NCBI GenBank assembly: GCA_965214205.1
Contig: OZ243941.1
Coordinates: 1,922,001 to 1,986,000, forward strand
Reading direction: 5' to 3'
DNA from: G963663315 sp965214205
Lineage (GTDB): Bacteria; Pseudomonadota; Gammaproteobacteria; Arenicellales; Poriferihabitantaceae
DNA length: 64,000 nt
Part shown: positions 8,405 through 17,511 of the stretch, piece by piece
How positions within the stretch are numbered: the first letter of the stretch is position 1
Layout: every line of letters starts with the position of its first letter
Notes under the pieces: generated by a model
Seen by the model: only the letters and a program-made list of their open reading frames with translations
Database searches by the model: none
What the model was told of the DNA's origin: nothing
Program-made: the position numbers and the translations under genes

Positions 8405-10339
8405 ATGTCCGAAGATAAAATCTATGAGGTAAACAGTGATATTGCCGCCAAAGCTCATGTGACAGACGCGCAATATCTGGAAATGTATCAACAATCCATC
8501 GACGACCCGGAGGGTTTCTGGGCGGAACAGGCGGAGAACTTTGTGGACTGGTTCAGTCCCTGGGACCAGGTGATGTCGGTCGATTATCACAAGGCGGACA
8601 TCCAATGGTTCACCGGCGCCAGGCTCAACGCCTGCTATAACTGCGTGGACCGGCACTTGCCCAGCCGCGGCGACCAGATTGCGATTATCTGGGAAGGAGA
8701 TGACCCGAATGTTGACTTGTCAATTACTTACAATCATCTATTCGAGCTGGTCTGCAAGTTCTCCAACGTCCTGAAATCCCGCGGTGTGCAAAAAGGGGAC
8801 CGGGTTTCAATCTATATGCCGATGATCCCGGAAGCCGCAGTAGCGATGCTGGCCTGTGCGAGAATCGGCGCCATCCACTCGATTGTTTTCGGCGGCTTCT
8901 CCCCGGACGCGCTGCGTGACCGCATCCTGGACTCGGATTGCCAGGTGGTCATCACCGCGGACGAGGGCCCGCGCGGTGGCAAAAACGTGCCGCTCAAGGA
9001 AAATGTTGAAAAGGCGCTGGAAGGCTGCCCGAATGTGCATACCACCATTGTCGTGCGGCGAACCGGCAACCCGGTCACAGCCAGTCCCGGACGGGACGTG
9101 TGGTACCATGAAGCCATGAATGACGCTTCCGCCGAGTGTCCGCCGGAGCGGATGGACGCGGAAGACCCATTGTTCATTCTGTACACCTCGGGTTCCACCG
9201 GCAAACCCAAGGGGGTTCTGCATACCACCGGCGGCTACCAGCTTTATGCCGCCATCACTCATAAATACGTGTTCGACTACCATGATGGCGATGTCTACTG
9301 GTGTACCGCCGATGTCGGCTGGGTGACGGGGCACAGCTATATCATCTATGGCCCCCTGGCCAATGGCGCGATCACCATGATGTTCGAAGGGGTGCCGGTT
9401 TATCCGGACGCGGGACGATTCTGGCAAATCGTCGACAAGCACAAGGTCAATATTTTCTACACCGCGCCCACCGCCCTGAGAGCGCTGATGGCGCAAGGGG
9501 ACAGTTGGGTCAAGCGGTCGAGTCGAAGCAGCCTGCGGATATTGGGCACTGTCGGCGAACCGATCAACCCTGAGGCATGGGAGTGGTATTACCATGTAGT
9601 CGGGGAGGGCAAATGTCCGATTGCTGATACCTGGTGGCAAACGGAAACTGGAGGCATCCTGATCACCCCGCTGCCCGGCGCGACACGTCTGAAACCCGGT
9701 TCGGCCACCCGTCCCTTCTTCGGTATCCAGCCGGCCCTGATGGGTCCGGATGGCGTGGAACAGGAAGGCGCCGCTTCTGGAGATCTGGTAATCAAGCAAT
9801 CCTGGCCCGGACAGATGCGCACGGTATACGGCGACCACCAACGCTTTATAGACACGTATTTCAAAACCTGGCCCGGCAACTATTTCACCGGAGACGGCGC
9901 GCGGCGGGATGAAGATGGGTACTGGTGGATTACCGGCCGGGTGGACGATGTCATCAACGTGTCGGGGCATCGAATGGGGACCGCCGAAGTCGAGAGCGCC
10001 CTGGTTCTACATGAAGAAGTGGCCGAAGCCGCGGTCGTCGGATACCCCCACGATATCAAGGGGCAGGGCATTTATGCCTACGTCACCCTGATGGTGGGGA
10101 CGGAACCTTCGGACGAACTGCAGGCCGAGTTGTCTGCCCTGGTCAAAAAGGAGATCGGGCCGATTGCAAAGCCCGATGTCATCCAGTGGGCGCCCGGCCT
10201 GCCGAAAACACGATCCGGTAAAATCATGCGCCGTATATTAAGGAAAATTGCCGCTCAGGAATTTGACGATCTGGGAGATACCAGCACCCTGGCCGACCCT
10301 GCGGTGGTGGATGATTTGATCGAAAGCAGGGGAGTGTGA
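8405..10339 (+). CDS. acsA: Acetyl-CoA synthetase
   Basis: Activates acetate to acetyl-CoA through acetyl-AMP, letting the cell use acetate or acetyl units. The 644-residue length is typical. Adenylate-forming motifs are intact: the P-loop-like LYTSGSTGKPKGV, the ADTWWQTETGG A5 motif, YFTGDGARRDEDGYWWITGRVDDVINVSGHR for A7-A8, and the C-terminal KTRSGKIMRRILRK, whose lysine is the classical regulatory acetylation site. It stands alone, convergent with an alpha/beta hydrolase gene. No acetyltransferase or deacetylase regulating it is nearby. Confidence 0.96.
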   Translation: MSEDKIYEVNSDIAAKAHVTDAQYLEMYQQSIDDPEGFWAEQAENFVDWFSPWDQVMSVDYHKADIQWFTGARLNACYNCVDRHLPSRGDQIAIIWEGDDPNVDLSITYNHLFELVCKFSNVLKSRGVQKGDRVSIYMPMIPEAAVAMLACARIGAIHSIVFGGFSPDALRDRILDSDCQVVITADEGPRGGKNVPLKENVEKALEGCPNVHTTIVVRRTGNPVTASPGRDVWYHEAMNDASAECPPERMDAEDPLFILYTSGSTGKPKGVLHTTGGYQLYAAITHKYVFDYHDGDVYWCTADVGWVTGHSYIIYGPLANGAITMMFEGVPVYPDAGRFWQIVDKHKVNIFYTAPTALRALMAQGDSWVKRSSRSSLRILGTVGEPINPEAWEWYYHVVGEGKCPIADTWWQTETGGILITPLPGATRLKPGSATRPFFGIQPALMGPDGVEQEGAASGDLVIKQSWPGQMRTVYGDHQRFIDTYFKTWPGNYFTGDGARRDEDGYWWITGRVDDVINVSGHRMGTAEVESALVLHEEVAEAAVVGYPHDIKGQGIYAYVTLMVGTEPSDELQAELSALVKKEIGPIAKPDVIQWAPGLPKTRSGKIMRRILRKIAAQEFDDLGDTSTLADPAVVDDLIESRGV

Positions 10340-10373
10340 ATTCTTCGGAATGAATGGAGAAATGGCCGGTCGG

Positions 10374-11138
10374 TTACAAACAGGATTCAATAATCTCAAC
10401 CAATTCCCCCGGTTTTTCCACATGCAACCAATGCCCGCAATCCGTGATTGACCGGATTTGCGCGTTCGGGAACAGGCTGTGAATTTGATCGTGATGCTCC
10501 GGCAGAACATATTCGGATTGTTCACCCCGGACGAATATGATTCTGGAATCTGATACTCTATTTTCTTTATAATCAATCAGATGACAGATATTATTACGGA
10601 TTGACTTTAAGTTTATTTTCCACTCATATCGGTCTTTATTTCTGATTAGATTCTGCATCAGATACTGCCTCAATGTGGTTTCAGCAATGGATTTGGCGAG
10701 TTGCGAGTCAATCTCTTTTCTGGTCTTCAGATTGACCAGATCCACTGCCTCCATGGCTCCGAGCAAGGCATTATGATCATGATTGTATTGAACAGGCGCT
10801 ATATCAATCACGAAAGTGAGGTCAGTCTCGATATTGAAACGTTGTAAAAGAGTCATCAGTGTTTTCCCGCCCATACTATGACCAATTACATGAGGCTTCT
10901 GTATCGAATTTGACTCTACAAAGGCCGCGACATCTCCGGCCAGGTCAACATATCGCATGTTTTCGCGCCACGGAGACCGACCGTGATTTCGGAGATCAAG
11001 ACTGATCACCCGGTAATTGTCCGCAAAGCGCCTGGCTATGTTTCGCCAGTTGGCGATTGAACCAAACAGTCCGTGGAGAATCAGGATCGTTTTATCGTTT
11101 TCTGGGCCAAGAACTTCGCTATTCAGTGGGATGGGCAT
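10374..11138 (-). CDS. Alpha/beta hydrolase (YbfF-like esterase)
   Basis: A 254-residue cytosolic alpha/beta-hydrolase. The oxyanion region LHGLFGSIANWRNIARRF, the LDLRNHGRSPW segment and the nucleophile elbow GHSMGGK (catalytic Ser) are typical of the YbfF esterase subgroup. The acidic residue and the final histidine (TDCGHWLHVEKP) are present, so the triad appears complete. The ATG at 11138 follows GGGGA at good spacing. Substrate is unknown; the family includes short-chain acyl esterases and acyl-CoA thioesterases. It is the last gene before the G+C-rich block beginning at about 11.26 kb. Confidence 0.85.
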   Translation of the reverse strand: MPIPLNSEVLGPENDKTILILHGLFGSIANWRNIARRFADNYRVISLDLRNHGRSPWRENMRYVDLAGDVAAFVESNSIQKPHVIGHSMGGKTLMTLLQRFNIETDLTFVIDIAPVQYNHDHNALLGAMEAVDLVNLKTRKEIDSQLAKSIAETTLRQYLMQNLIRNKDRYEWKINLKSIRNNICHLIDYKENRVSDSRIIFVRGEQSEYVLPEHHDQIHSLFPNAQIRSITDCGHWLHVEKPGELVEIIESCL

Positions 11139-11296
11139 GAGATCCCCCGGTCATTGTCAATCAGAATACTACATCAAAACACATTCCTGAATCTCTATCG
11201 CGGGATTTGGGCCAGATGCGGGTCAGATGTTGAGGTTAGGGAGAGGGAACTGGTAGAATGTTCCTTAAAATGTCCCTGATCGTTTGGAGGTACCTA

Positions 11297-14140
11297 GTGA
11301 AGAAACCCGTGACCCTGTCGATTCAACCGGGCGTCGGCCACGCAACCTGTCCGGCTCCCGCGCGGTACGCGAGCGCCGGGCTTCCATTCGGCCTCGCCGT
11401 CATCGTGCTAGGCATCTCGTTTGGTGGCGCGGGCGAGTTGCGGGCCGAGAACGAATGCGGTCTGCCCGAAGCCGGAACTCCGGTCATCTGCTCGCCCTCG
11501 AACTACGATGCGGCCACGGACGGCAACATCGTGTACCGCCCCGGCGAGACGAACGGGGACGGTTTCACCATCCGCTTCGCCGATGACCTCTCGATACGTT
11601 ACGACCGTGACGACCCCGACGACGACCAGCTGGTTCTGCCTGGCGATGGAGACCCCCTCTACAGCGCCGTCAGGATCGAGACCGGCGCGGACCATACGGG
11701 CGACATCTCGCTCTTCTCTTCCGCCGACATATCGTCGAACGCGAGAGGGATTTCGGTCGGCCACTACGGGAGGTCGGGCGCGCTGCGCACGGAAGTCGCC
11801 GGTGGCTCGTTCTCGATCGAAAGCGACTGGCTGCGCGCCTTCGCCATCCACAGCTATCGTGGCGACGAGTACGACACGAACGACGAGTTCAGTGGCGACC
11901 ACGATCTCATCGTCCGCGACGTCGACATTGATCTGAACGGGGGATGGAGCGGCGTCCTTGGATCCCAACGCGTCGAGGGAGACCTGAATGTCGCCGTGCG
12001 GGACTCCGACATCAGGGTCGATTCCCTTTGGGCCACTGGCGTGTTCGCCTCCCATCGCGGCAGCGGAGACGTCGACATCGATGTCCGGAGTGTTGACATT
12101 GACATTGCCGGCCCGACCACGATTGACGGAATCCTGGGCTACCATCTCGGCAGCGGCAAGACCGACATCACCGTTCGGGACAGCGCCATCGCTGTCAAGA
12201 CCGAGGAAGCGGGGGCAGTCGACTCAAACGGCATAGCCTTTCTCTATGCGCGGGGAGAGGGCGGCGACCTCTCCTTCGATGTCCAGGACGTCGACATTGA
12301 GGTCTCCAGCAGCCTCGGCATCTATCACATGCGCGACAACGAGGAAGGAGGAAGGTATTTCGATGGCATCTGGGGCGGATACTGGGGTGAAGAAGGCGAC
12401 ATTCACGTGGATGTCCGACGTGCCGATATCGTGGTGAAGGGTGCGGACTCCGGTGGCATGTCCTTCATACATGACCGGAAGGGCGACATCGACATCGCCG
12501 CACGCGACGTCGACATCCGGGTCGAGGGCAACCGTTCCGTGGGCATTGGCGGCGGCCAGCGCCACGAGGGCACGGGCGATATCTCCATCGACGTTCGCGA
12601 TTCGACCGTCGTGGCGACGGGAGAGAGCGTCGCCGGTATCCGTGCGTTCAACTTCACGGGCGAAGGCGGCATCGACATTGGTGTCGAAGGCGGAACGATT
12701 ACGGCGGAGGGCGAGGGCAGTTCTGGCATTCTGGTCGGCCTCACCGGCCGGTTGTTCGACGACAGGCCTGAGCCGATCGCGGCTCCCGGCCTTCGGAACG
12801 TCACCGTGAACGCCAGCGACAACACGCGCGGAACGACAGCCGCACAGAATGTCGTCGTGAACGGGCGCGTGCGGGGCGGCTCGGGTATCGGGGCGGGGGT
12901 CCGGCTTTACGGCGGCGGCCGGGTCGAGATCGGCCCCCGTGGCAGCGTCGGCGCGGCCTCGGGCGTTGCCGTGCGGGCCGAGGGGCCCGAGGGAACCGAG
13001 CCCGCGTTGCATGTCGAGGCGCAGCTGGACGACCGCCGGGCGAACGATGCCATCGCGGGCGAGATCAGAAACGACGATGGCCGGACGACTGTCGTTGTCA
13101 ACGGCGTGGTCCTGCACGACGGCATGACGGGTGCGACGGGTGCGACGGCGCCGAACGGGGCGCGCGACGTATCCCTCACGGCCTCGGAGACCATTGCGGG
13201 GCGGGCATTCCTGCCGACAGATTTCGTGACTGGGCCCTATGCGCCGCGCGCGGCGGTCTACGAGGCGTTGCCCGGGTTCATGTTGCAGCTGGACAGCCGG
13301 GGGACAGTGGGCAAGCGGCTGCGCAAACCCGGTTCGCCCGCGTGGGTCAGGGTCGCGGGCGGCCAGGGTTCCTACACTCCGAAGCGCTCGCAGGTCGGCG
13401 CGATCTATGATTTCGACCACTTCGAGGCTGAGACGGGGGTCGATTTTGCGCTCTCCCCGGAGAAGGGCCTGACCGGCTGGGCCTCGCTGCGCCATGTGCG
13501 GGGCTCTGCGGACGTGTCCGCGCCGACGGGCGGGGGTAAGATTGAAGCTACGGGCTTCGGCGCGTCGTTCGGGACCTCGTGGGAGAATCCTGCCGGCTAC
13601 CGTGCGAGCGGACGCGTCTCGGTGACCCACTACGGGGCGGACCTGCGCGCGGGCGGGCGGGGTCTGCTGAAGGAGGGAGCCGATGTAACGGTGCACAGCG
13701 TCGGGGTCGAGGCGGGCCGGCGTTTCTCGATCGCCGACGATCTGTCGGTGATGCCCCAGGCGTGGTGGAGCCGCTCGGACGCTTCGATTAACGGTTTCCG
13801 GGATGCCGTCGGGTCGCGAGTTTCGGTCGGCCAGGCGGGTCGCTCCATCGTCGGTCTCGGCATCGTCACGGAATCCGCATACTCGTGGGACGGCAGCGAA
13901 CGGACGCTTGCCCTGCGCGGGCGTCTGGGTGTGGAGCGGGTTCTGGGGGATGCGGAGACAGCGGTGGACATCTCGGGCGAGCGCCTCGGCTCGGAAGCCG
14001 ACCGCACCCGGGGCATGCTGGGCCTGGGCGCGGAGCGCCGCTGGGACCGGTGGTCGCTGGGCGGAGAGGTTTCCGCCTCCGACCTGGGATCGGACGACAG
14101 CGGCTACACCGTCAGCCTCCGCCTCGGAACGCAGTTCTAG
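11297..14140 (+). CDS. Autotransporter with GDIDIxVRDxDI-repeat passenger
   Basis: A type Va secreted or surface protein of 947 residues. The GTG at 11297 is preferred to ATGs at 11258/11270 because a perfect GGAGG sits six bases before it and translation then opens with MKKPVTLSIQ and leads into a long signal peptide (hydrophobic LPFGLAVIVLGISFGGAG, cleavage after LRA). Residues 200-485 hold about nine imperfect repeats of 28-36 residues on the pattern GDIDIDVRDVDIxVxGxxSxGI, predicting a beta-helix passenger. Residues about 680-947 form an autotransporter beta-barrel ending in aromatic-terminated strands (RLGTQF). The function of the passenger is unknown. Base composition is clearly more G+C-rich than the flanks. 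The PQQ dehydrogenase gene follows after 35 bases. Confidence 0.85.
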   Translation: MKKPVTLSIQPGVGHATCPAPARYASAGLPFGLAVIVLGISFGGAGELRAENECGLPEAGTPVICSPSNYDAATDGNIVYRPGETNGDGFTIRFADDLSIRYDRDDPDDDQLVLPGDGDPLYSAVRIETGADHTGDISLFSSADISSNARGISVGHYGRSGALRTEVAGGSFSIESDWLRAFAIHSYRGDEYDTNDEFSGDHDLIVRDVDIDLNGGWSGVLGSQRVEGDLNVAVRDSDIRVDSLWATGVFASHRGSGDVDIDVRSVDIDIAGPTTIDGILGYHLGSGKTDITVRDSAIAVKTEEAGAVDSNGIAFLYARGEGGDLSFDVQDVDIEVSSSLGIYHMRDNEEGGRYFDGIWGGYWGEEGDIHVDVRRADIVVKGADSGGMSFIHDRKGDIDIAARDVDIRVEGNRSVGIGGGQRHEGTGDISIDVRDSTVVATGESVAGIRAFNFTGEGGIDIGVEGGTITAEGEGSSGILVGLTGRLFDDRPEPIAAPGLRNVTVNASDNTRGTTAAQNVVVNGRVRGGSGIGAGVRLYGGGRVEIGPRGSVGAASGVAVRAEGPEGTEPALHVEAQLDDRRANDAIAGEIRNDDGRTTVVVNGVVLHDGMTGATGATAPNGARDVSLTASETIAGRAFLPTDFVTGPYAPRAAVYEALPGFMLQLDSRGTVGKRLRKPGSPAWVRVAGGQGSYTPKRSQVGAIYDFDHFEAETGVDFALSPEKGLTGWASLRHVRGSADVSAPTGGGKIEATGFGASFGTSWENPAGYRASGRVSVTHYGADLRAGGRGLLKEGADVTVHSVGVEAGRRFSIADDLSVMPQAWWSRSDASINGFRDAVGSRVSVGQAGRSIVGLGIVTESAYSWDGSERTLALRGRLGVERVLGDAETAVDISGERLGSEADRTRGMLGLGAERRWDRWSLGGEVSASDLGSDDSGYTVSLRLGTQF

Positions 14141-14175
14141 GGTGCGAACGGATCGCCTGCCGCGAATTCCCGTCC

Positions 14176-16143
14176 ATGAATAGATTCGTTGCGCCCGCCG
14201 TCCTCGTAGCCGCCGTTCTTTCATCTACATTATGCGCGAGCGCTCGCGAACCGGGCGACATGATCGAGTGGCCCTTCGTCGGCTCGGGACAGGCGCAGAC
14301 CAAGTACTCCACGGCCAGAGAAATCACGGCCGCCAATATCGACGAAGTGGAGATCGTCTGGCAATGGCGGCCAAACGAGACGCCGCTCGAGCGATACGGC
14401 ACCCGGCCGGGTCCGTTCCAGGCAACGCCGATCATGGTCGACAATGTGCTCTACCTCTCGACCATGTACACGCGGGTCGTCGCTCTCGATGCGGAGACGG
14501 GCGTCGAGCTGTGGAGCTTCGATCCGAAGGTCTATGAGGGAGGACCCAAGGGCGCGGGGCCGACAGGGTTCAAACATCGCGGCGTTGCCTGGTGGAGCGA
14601 CGGGAACGAGAACCGCATATTTCTCAACAGCCGCGACCGGCTCTACGCCATCGATGCCGCGACCGGGAAGCTGGACGCGGGTTTCGGCGAGGGCGGGAGC
14701 GTCCTGCTGACCGATGCCTTCGCCCACCCGGTAACCCGCCACGAGTTCGACCAGACCTCGCCACCGGTCGTGTTCGAGGATCTGGTAATCGTGGGCAGCC
14801 GCATTCCTGACCGCCTGCAGCGCAAGTTCGATCCGCCGGGCACCGTACAGGCGTTCGACACGCGCACCGGTGAGCGCCGCTGGGTGTTCTTCACCGTCCC
14901 GCAATCGGCCGGAGACTTTGGCGCGGACAGCTGGAAGAACGAGTCCTGGCGCTTCACAGGCCACGCCAATGTGTGGGGGCTGATGTCGCTCGACGCCGAA
15001 CGCGGGCTTCTCTACGCGCCGACAAGCACGCCAAGCAGCGACTATTGGGGCGGCCGCCGACCCGGCGCCAACCTCTTCGCCGAATCGCTTGTGTGCCTCG
15101 ATGCACGCACCGGCGAGCGGAAATGGCACTTCCAGACGGTGCATCACGGCGTGTGGGACTACGACCTCGCCGCCGCGCCGAATCTCGTGACGATAAATGT
15201 GGACGGGCGCGAGATCGACGCGGTGGCGCAGGTCTCCAAGCACGGCTTCACCTATGTGTTCGATCGGGTGACGGGCAAGCCGGTATGGCCTATCGAGGAA
15301 CGCGCAGTGGACACGGCAACGGACGTGCCGGGCGAAGCGCTCTATCCGACGCAGCCCTTCCCGACCAAGCCGCCACCATTCGCCAAGCAGGGCGTATCGC
15401 TGGAGGACGCGAACGACCTGACGCCGGAGATTCATGCGCTCGCGGTGGCGGAGATGAAGCGCTTTCGGATCGGCCCGCTGTTCACGCCTCCCAGCCTGCG
15501 CGGCACCCTCCAGCGCCCGGGCGCCAGCGGAGGCGCGAACTGGGGCGGAGCGGCCTTCGACCCCGGGAGCGGGCTCCTGTTCGTACGGACATCGGAGGAC
15601 GCGGACACGAACCAGGTGTGCGTGAACAAGGGCGACGACCCGGAGGTTGATGTCGAATACAGCAACAATTGTCCTTTCGGGGCGTCGCTGCTCATGTTCC
15701 ACGAGCCCGACGGGCCGGGCGCCGCCGACACTCCGGAGAGCAGGCTTGGCCCGATCCCACTCATTAAGCCGCCCTGGGCGCATTTGGTGGCGATTGACCT
15801 CAATGTGGGCGAGATCGTATGGAAGGTTCCGTTCGGCGAGGGCAGCCCGGAACTGCGCGCGCATCTTTTGCTGAACGGCATCGAGCTGCCCGCACGGCTC
15901 GGCGTGCGCGGTAATTCCGGCCCGATAGTGACCGCGGGAGGCCTTGTCTTCGTCGGCGGCGGGGCGCCTTACCTCTATGCTTTCGACAAGGCGACGGGCG
16001 CCGAACTCTGGCGCGGCGCGGCGCCATTCAAGACCTTTGGGAACCCGATGACTTACCGCGCCCGGTCTGGACGGCAGTTCGTCGTCATCGCAACCGGCCG
16101 CGGGGCGAACGCCGCACTCGTAGCTTTCGCGCGAGTCAGGTAG
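14176..16143 (+). CDS. Exported PQQ-dependent dehydrogenase (quinoprotein glucose dehydrogenase-like)
   Basis: A periplasmic quinoprotein oxidising an alcohol or sugar with pyrroloquinoline quinone, passing electrons to the respiratory chain. The ATG at 14176 gives 655 residues with a signal peptide (MNRFVAPAVLVAAVLSSTLC..ASA). The frame upstream overlaps the autotransporter and is not used. Propeller motifs include PIMVDNVLYLST, ALDAETGVELWSFDP, and HHGVWDYDLAAAPNLV, which corresponds to the catalytic Asp region of membrane glucose dehydrogenase, then VSKHGFTYVFDRVTGKPVWPIEE with the conserved Lys. No N-terminal membrane anchor of five helices and no cytochrome domain are seen, so it is a soluble-type enzyme. 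No PQQ biosynthesis genes occur in the window. G+C-rich like the preceding gene. Confidence 0.88.
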   Translation: MNRFVAPAVLVAAVLSSTLCASAREPGDMIEWPFVGSGQAQTKYSTAREITAANIDEVEIVWQWRPNETPLERYGTRPGPFQATPIMVDNVLYLSTMYTRVVALDAETGVELWSFDPKVYEGGPKGAGPTGFKHRGVAWWSDGNENRIFLNSRDRLYAIDAATGKLDAGFGEGGSVLLTDAFAHPVTRHEFDQTSPPVVFEDLVIVGSRIPDRLQRKFDPPGTVQAFDTRTGERRWVFFTVPQSAGDFGADSWKNESWRFTGHANVWGLMSLDAERGLLYAPTSTPSSDYWGGRRPGANLFAESLVCLDARTGERKWHFQTVHHGVWDYDLAAAPNLVTINVDGREIDAVAQVSKHGFTYVFDRVTGKPVWPIEERAVDTATDVPGEALYPTQPFPTKPPPFAKQGVSLEDANDLTPEIHALAVAEMKRFRIGPLFTPPSLRGTLQRPGASGGANWGGAAFDPGSGLLFVRTSEDADTNQVCVNKGDDPEVDVEYSNNCPFGASLLMFHEPDGPGAADTPESRLGPIPLIKPPWAHLVAIDLNVGEIVWKVPFGEGSPELRAHLLLNGIELPARLGVRGNSGPIVTAGGLVFVGGGAPYLYAFDKATGAELWRGAAPFKTFGNPMTYRARSGRQFVVIATGRGANAALVAFARVR

Positions 16144-16149
16144 TTGGTG

Positions 16150-16168
16150 GCCGGCGGAGTGCGCCGGC
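16150..16168 (+). terminator. Hairpin just after the PQQ dehydrogenase gene
   Basis: GCCGGCG at 16150-16156 and CGCCGGC at 16162-16168 form a perfect 7-bp stem with a five-base loop, seven bases after the stop codon. No T-tract follows, so it may act with Rho or as a 3'-end stabiliser rather than as a classical intrinsic terminator. Confidence 0.4.
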
Positions 16169-16234
16169 AGCGTATGGATGTGCCACCGCACACGGTGTCG
16201 ACAGGATTCCGAAAGTTAAGAGAGACATATTAGA

Positions 16235-17209
16235 ATGAAACAGAACAAGGAAAACATATCGGGAAGTGGTTTGTTTCACTGTCCATCCACTTTTATGGGG
16301 GTCCCTTCCTCAACCGATACGAGTCAAAGCGGAGCCGCGGTCCTGGGCATTCCATTTGACTGTGGCACTCACCCGGTCCGGATTGGGGCGCGGTACGGCC
16401 CGAACGCCATTCGGGAACAATCGGCTCTGGTGCGTCCCTGGCAGCCGCCGCACGCCGATTTCAATCCGCTGGAAAAACTTCAGGTGGTTGATTGCGGCAA
16501 TGTGAACGTCATATCCAGCGTAGTCGGAGAATCTTTCGAACGGATTGAGAGCGCGGTGTCAGAAATTGCCGGGGCAGGGGCCGTCCCCATCACCATGGGA
16601 GGGGATGGCGCCGTAACCCTGCCGCAGCTGCGTGCACTGCACGCACACTACCCGGATCTGGTCGTTCTGCACATTGATGCCCACACGGATACCTTCCCGG
16701 GCGATGGTGATGCGCCCCATCACCGGTACAACACGGCAACCACTTTTACCCGCGCCGCCGAAGAGGGAATCATTGACACTGAAAATTCAATTCATCTGGG
16801 ACCCCGGGGCACACTCTCGCAGCCCGATGTGTTCGAACATACCCGCAAATACGGCTACGAGCTCATAGACGGTTATGAATTGTACAGCCGCGGATTCAAA
16901 GATGTTATCGCGCATATCCATGACCGCCTGAACGGCAGGCAGGTTTACCTTTGTTTCGACATGGATTTCTTCGATCCATCCTGTGCCCCGGGTGTATGCA
17001 CTCCCACATGGGGCGGCGCCAGCGCTCGCGAGGGATTATCCCTGCTGCAAGGCTTGGCAGGCCTGAACCTGGTGGCCGTGGATGTAAATACAGTAAGCCC
17101 GCCACACGATGTGGGTGGAATGACCGCCTTTTTGGCGGGAACTGTCATGCTGGAGTGTATGGCTCTTGTCTGCCTGAATCCGCAAACAGAGAGCGCTCCT
17201 GGAGCTTGA
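16235..17209 (+). CDS. Agmatinase/ureohydrolase-family protein with one substituted metal ligand
   Basis: A 324-residue ureohydrolase-fold protein. Family members hydrolyse guanidino compounds (agmatine, arginine, guanidinobutyrate, guanidine) to urea at a binuclear Mn or Ni centre. Ligand motifs HIDAHTD (Asp148, His150, Asp152) and DMDFFDP (Asp242, Asp244) are kept. The first motif, normally GGDHS, reads GGDGA, so the usual His ligand is Gly125. This may change metal content or substrate, or mean loss of hydrolase activity. The rest of the protein is intact (GIPFDCGTHPVRIGARYGP at the start, VNTVSPPHD at the end), arguing for a working variant. Because of the substitution I do not assign speB. 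It follows the PQQ gene by 91 bases; a decayed RES fragment follows it. Confidence 0.8.
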   Translation: MKQNKENISGSGLFHCPSTFMGVPSSTDTSQSGAAVLGIPFDCGTHPVRIGARYGPNAIREQSALVRPWQPPHADFNPLEKLQVVDCGNVNVISSVVGESFERIESAVSEIAGAGAVPITMGGDGAVTLPQLRALHAHYPDLVVLHIDAHTDTFPGDGDAPHHRYNTATTFTRAAEEGIIDTENSIHLGPRGTLSQPDVFEHTRKYGYELIDGYELYSRGFKDVIAHIHDRLNGRQVYLCFDMDFFDPSCAPGVCTPTWGGASAREGLSLLQGLAGLNLVAVDVNTVSPPHDVGGMTAFLAGTVMLECMALVCLNPQTESAPGA

Positions 17210-17496
17210 AACTGGTTGACCTTGCTGGTCGCGGTCTTGTGAAGATGGGACTTGATGCTCGATTGGCAACCAGCAGCTATGCTACCTCCCAGTCCTGGTC
17301 ACAAGCATTCTATGAACACCCTGACTGCGCGAACGGCATTCTCTATCCATCACGACATGACCCCAGACAACAACTCGTTGCATTATTTGATCGATCACAG
17401 TCGTTGCTAACGGTCAAAAATCACGGCAGGGTTCGCGATTATCTGGGTGATGACCTGTTTGAATTACCTGATCATTACGAGATTGCACTGCTGTAG
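17206..17496 (+). pseudogene. RES-domain toxin remnant (C-terminal part only)
   Basis: The frame starting around 17206 encodes LVDLAGRGLVKMGL, then SYATSQSWSQAFYEHPDC, ANGILYPSRHDPRQQLVALFDR, and ends at 17496. This resembles the last half of RES domains, the NAD-degrading toxins of RES-Xre modules, including the YPSR-type strand and the following LxLF. The N-terminal catalytic part (usually with conserved Arg and Tyr/Glu) is absent: the frame upstream lies inside the ureohydrolase gene. No Xre partner is adjacent. I read it as a decayed toxin gene; a short expressed peptide cannot be excluded. Confidence 0.6.
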
Positions 17497-17511
17497 GTCC
17501 GGGTGATGCCT

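Noticed and set aside
12224..14224. Very long open frame on the minus strand opposite the autotransporter (and another at 14230-16191 opposite the PQQ dehydrogenase)
   Set aside because: They are antisense shadows caused by high G+C and regular codon use. The translations are Arg/Ala/Gly-rich without recognisable domains, while the sense frames have signal peptides and clear families.
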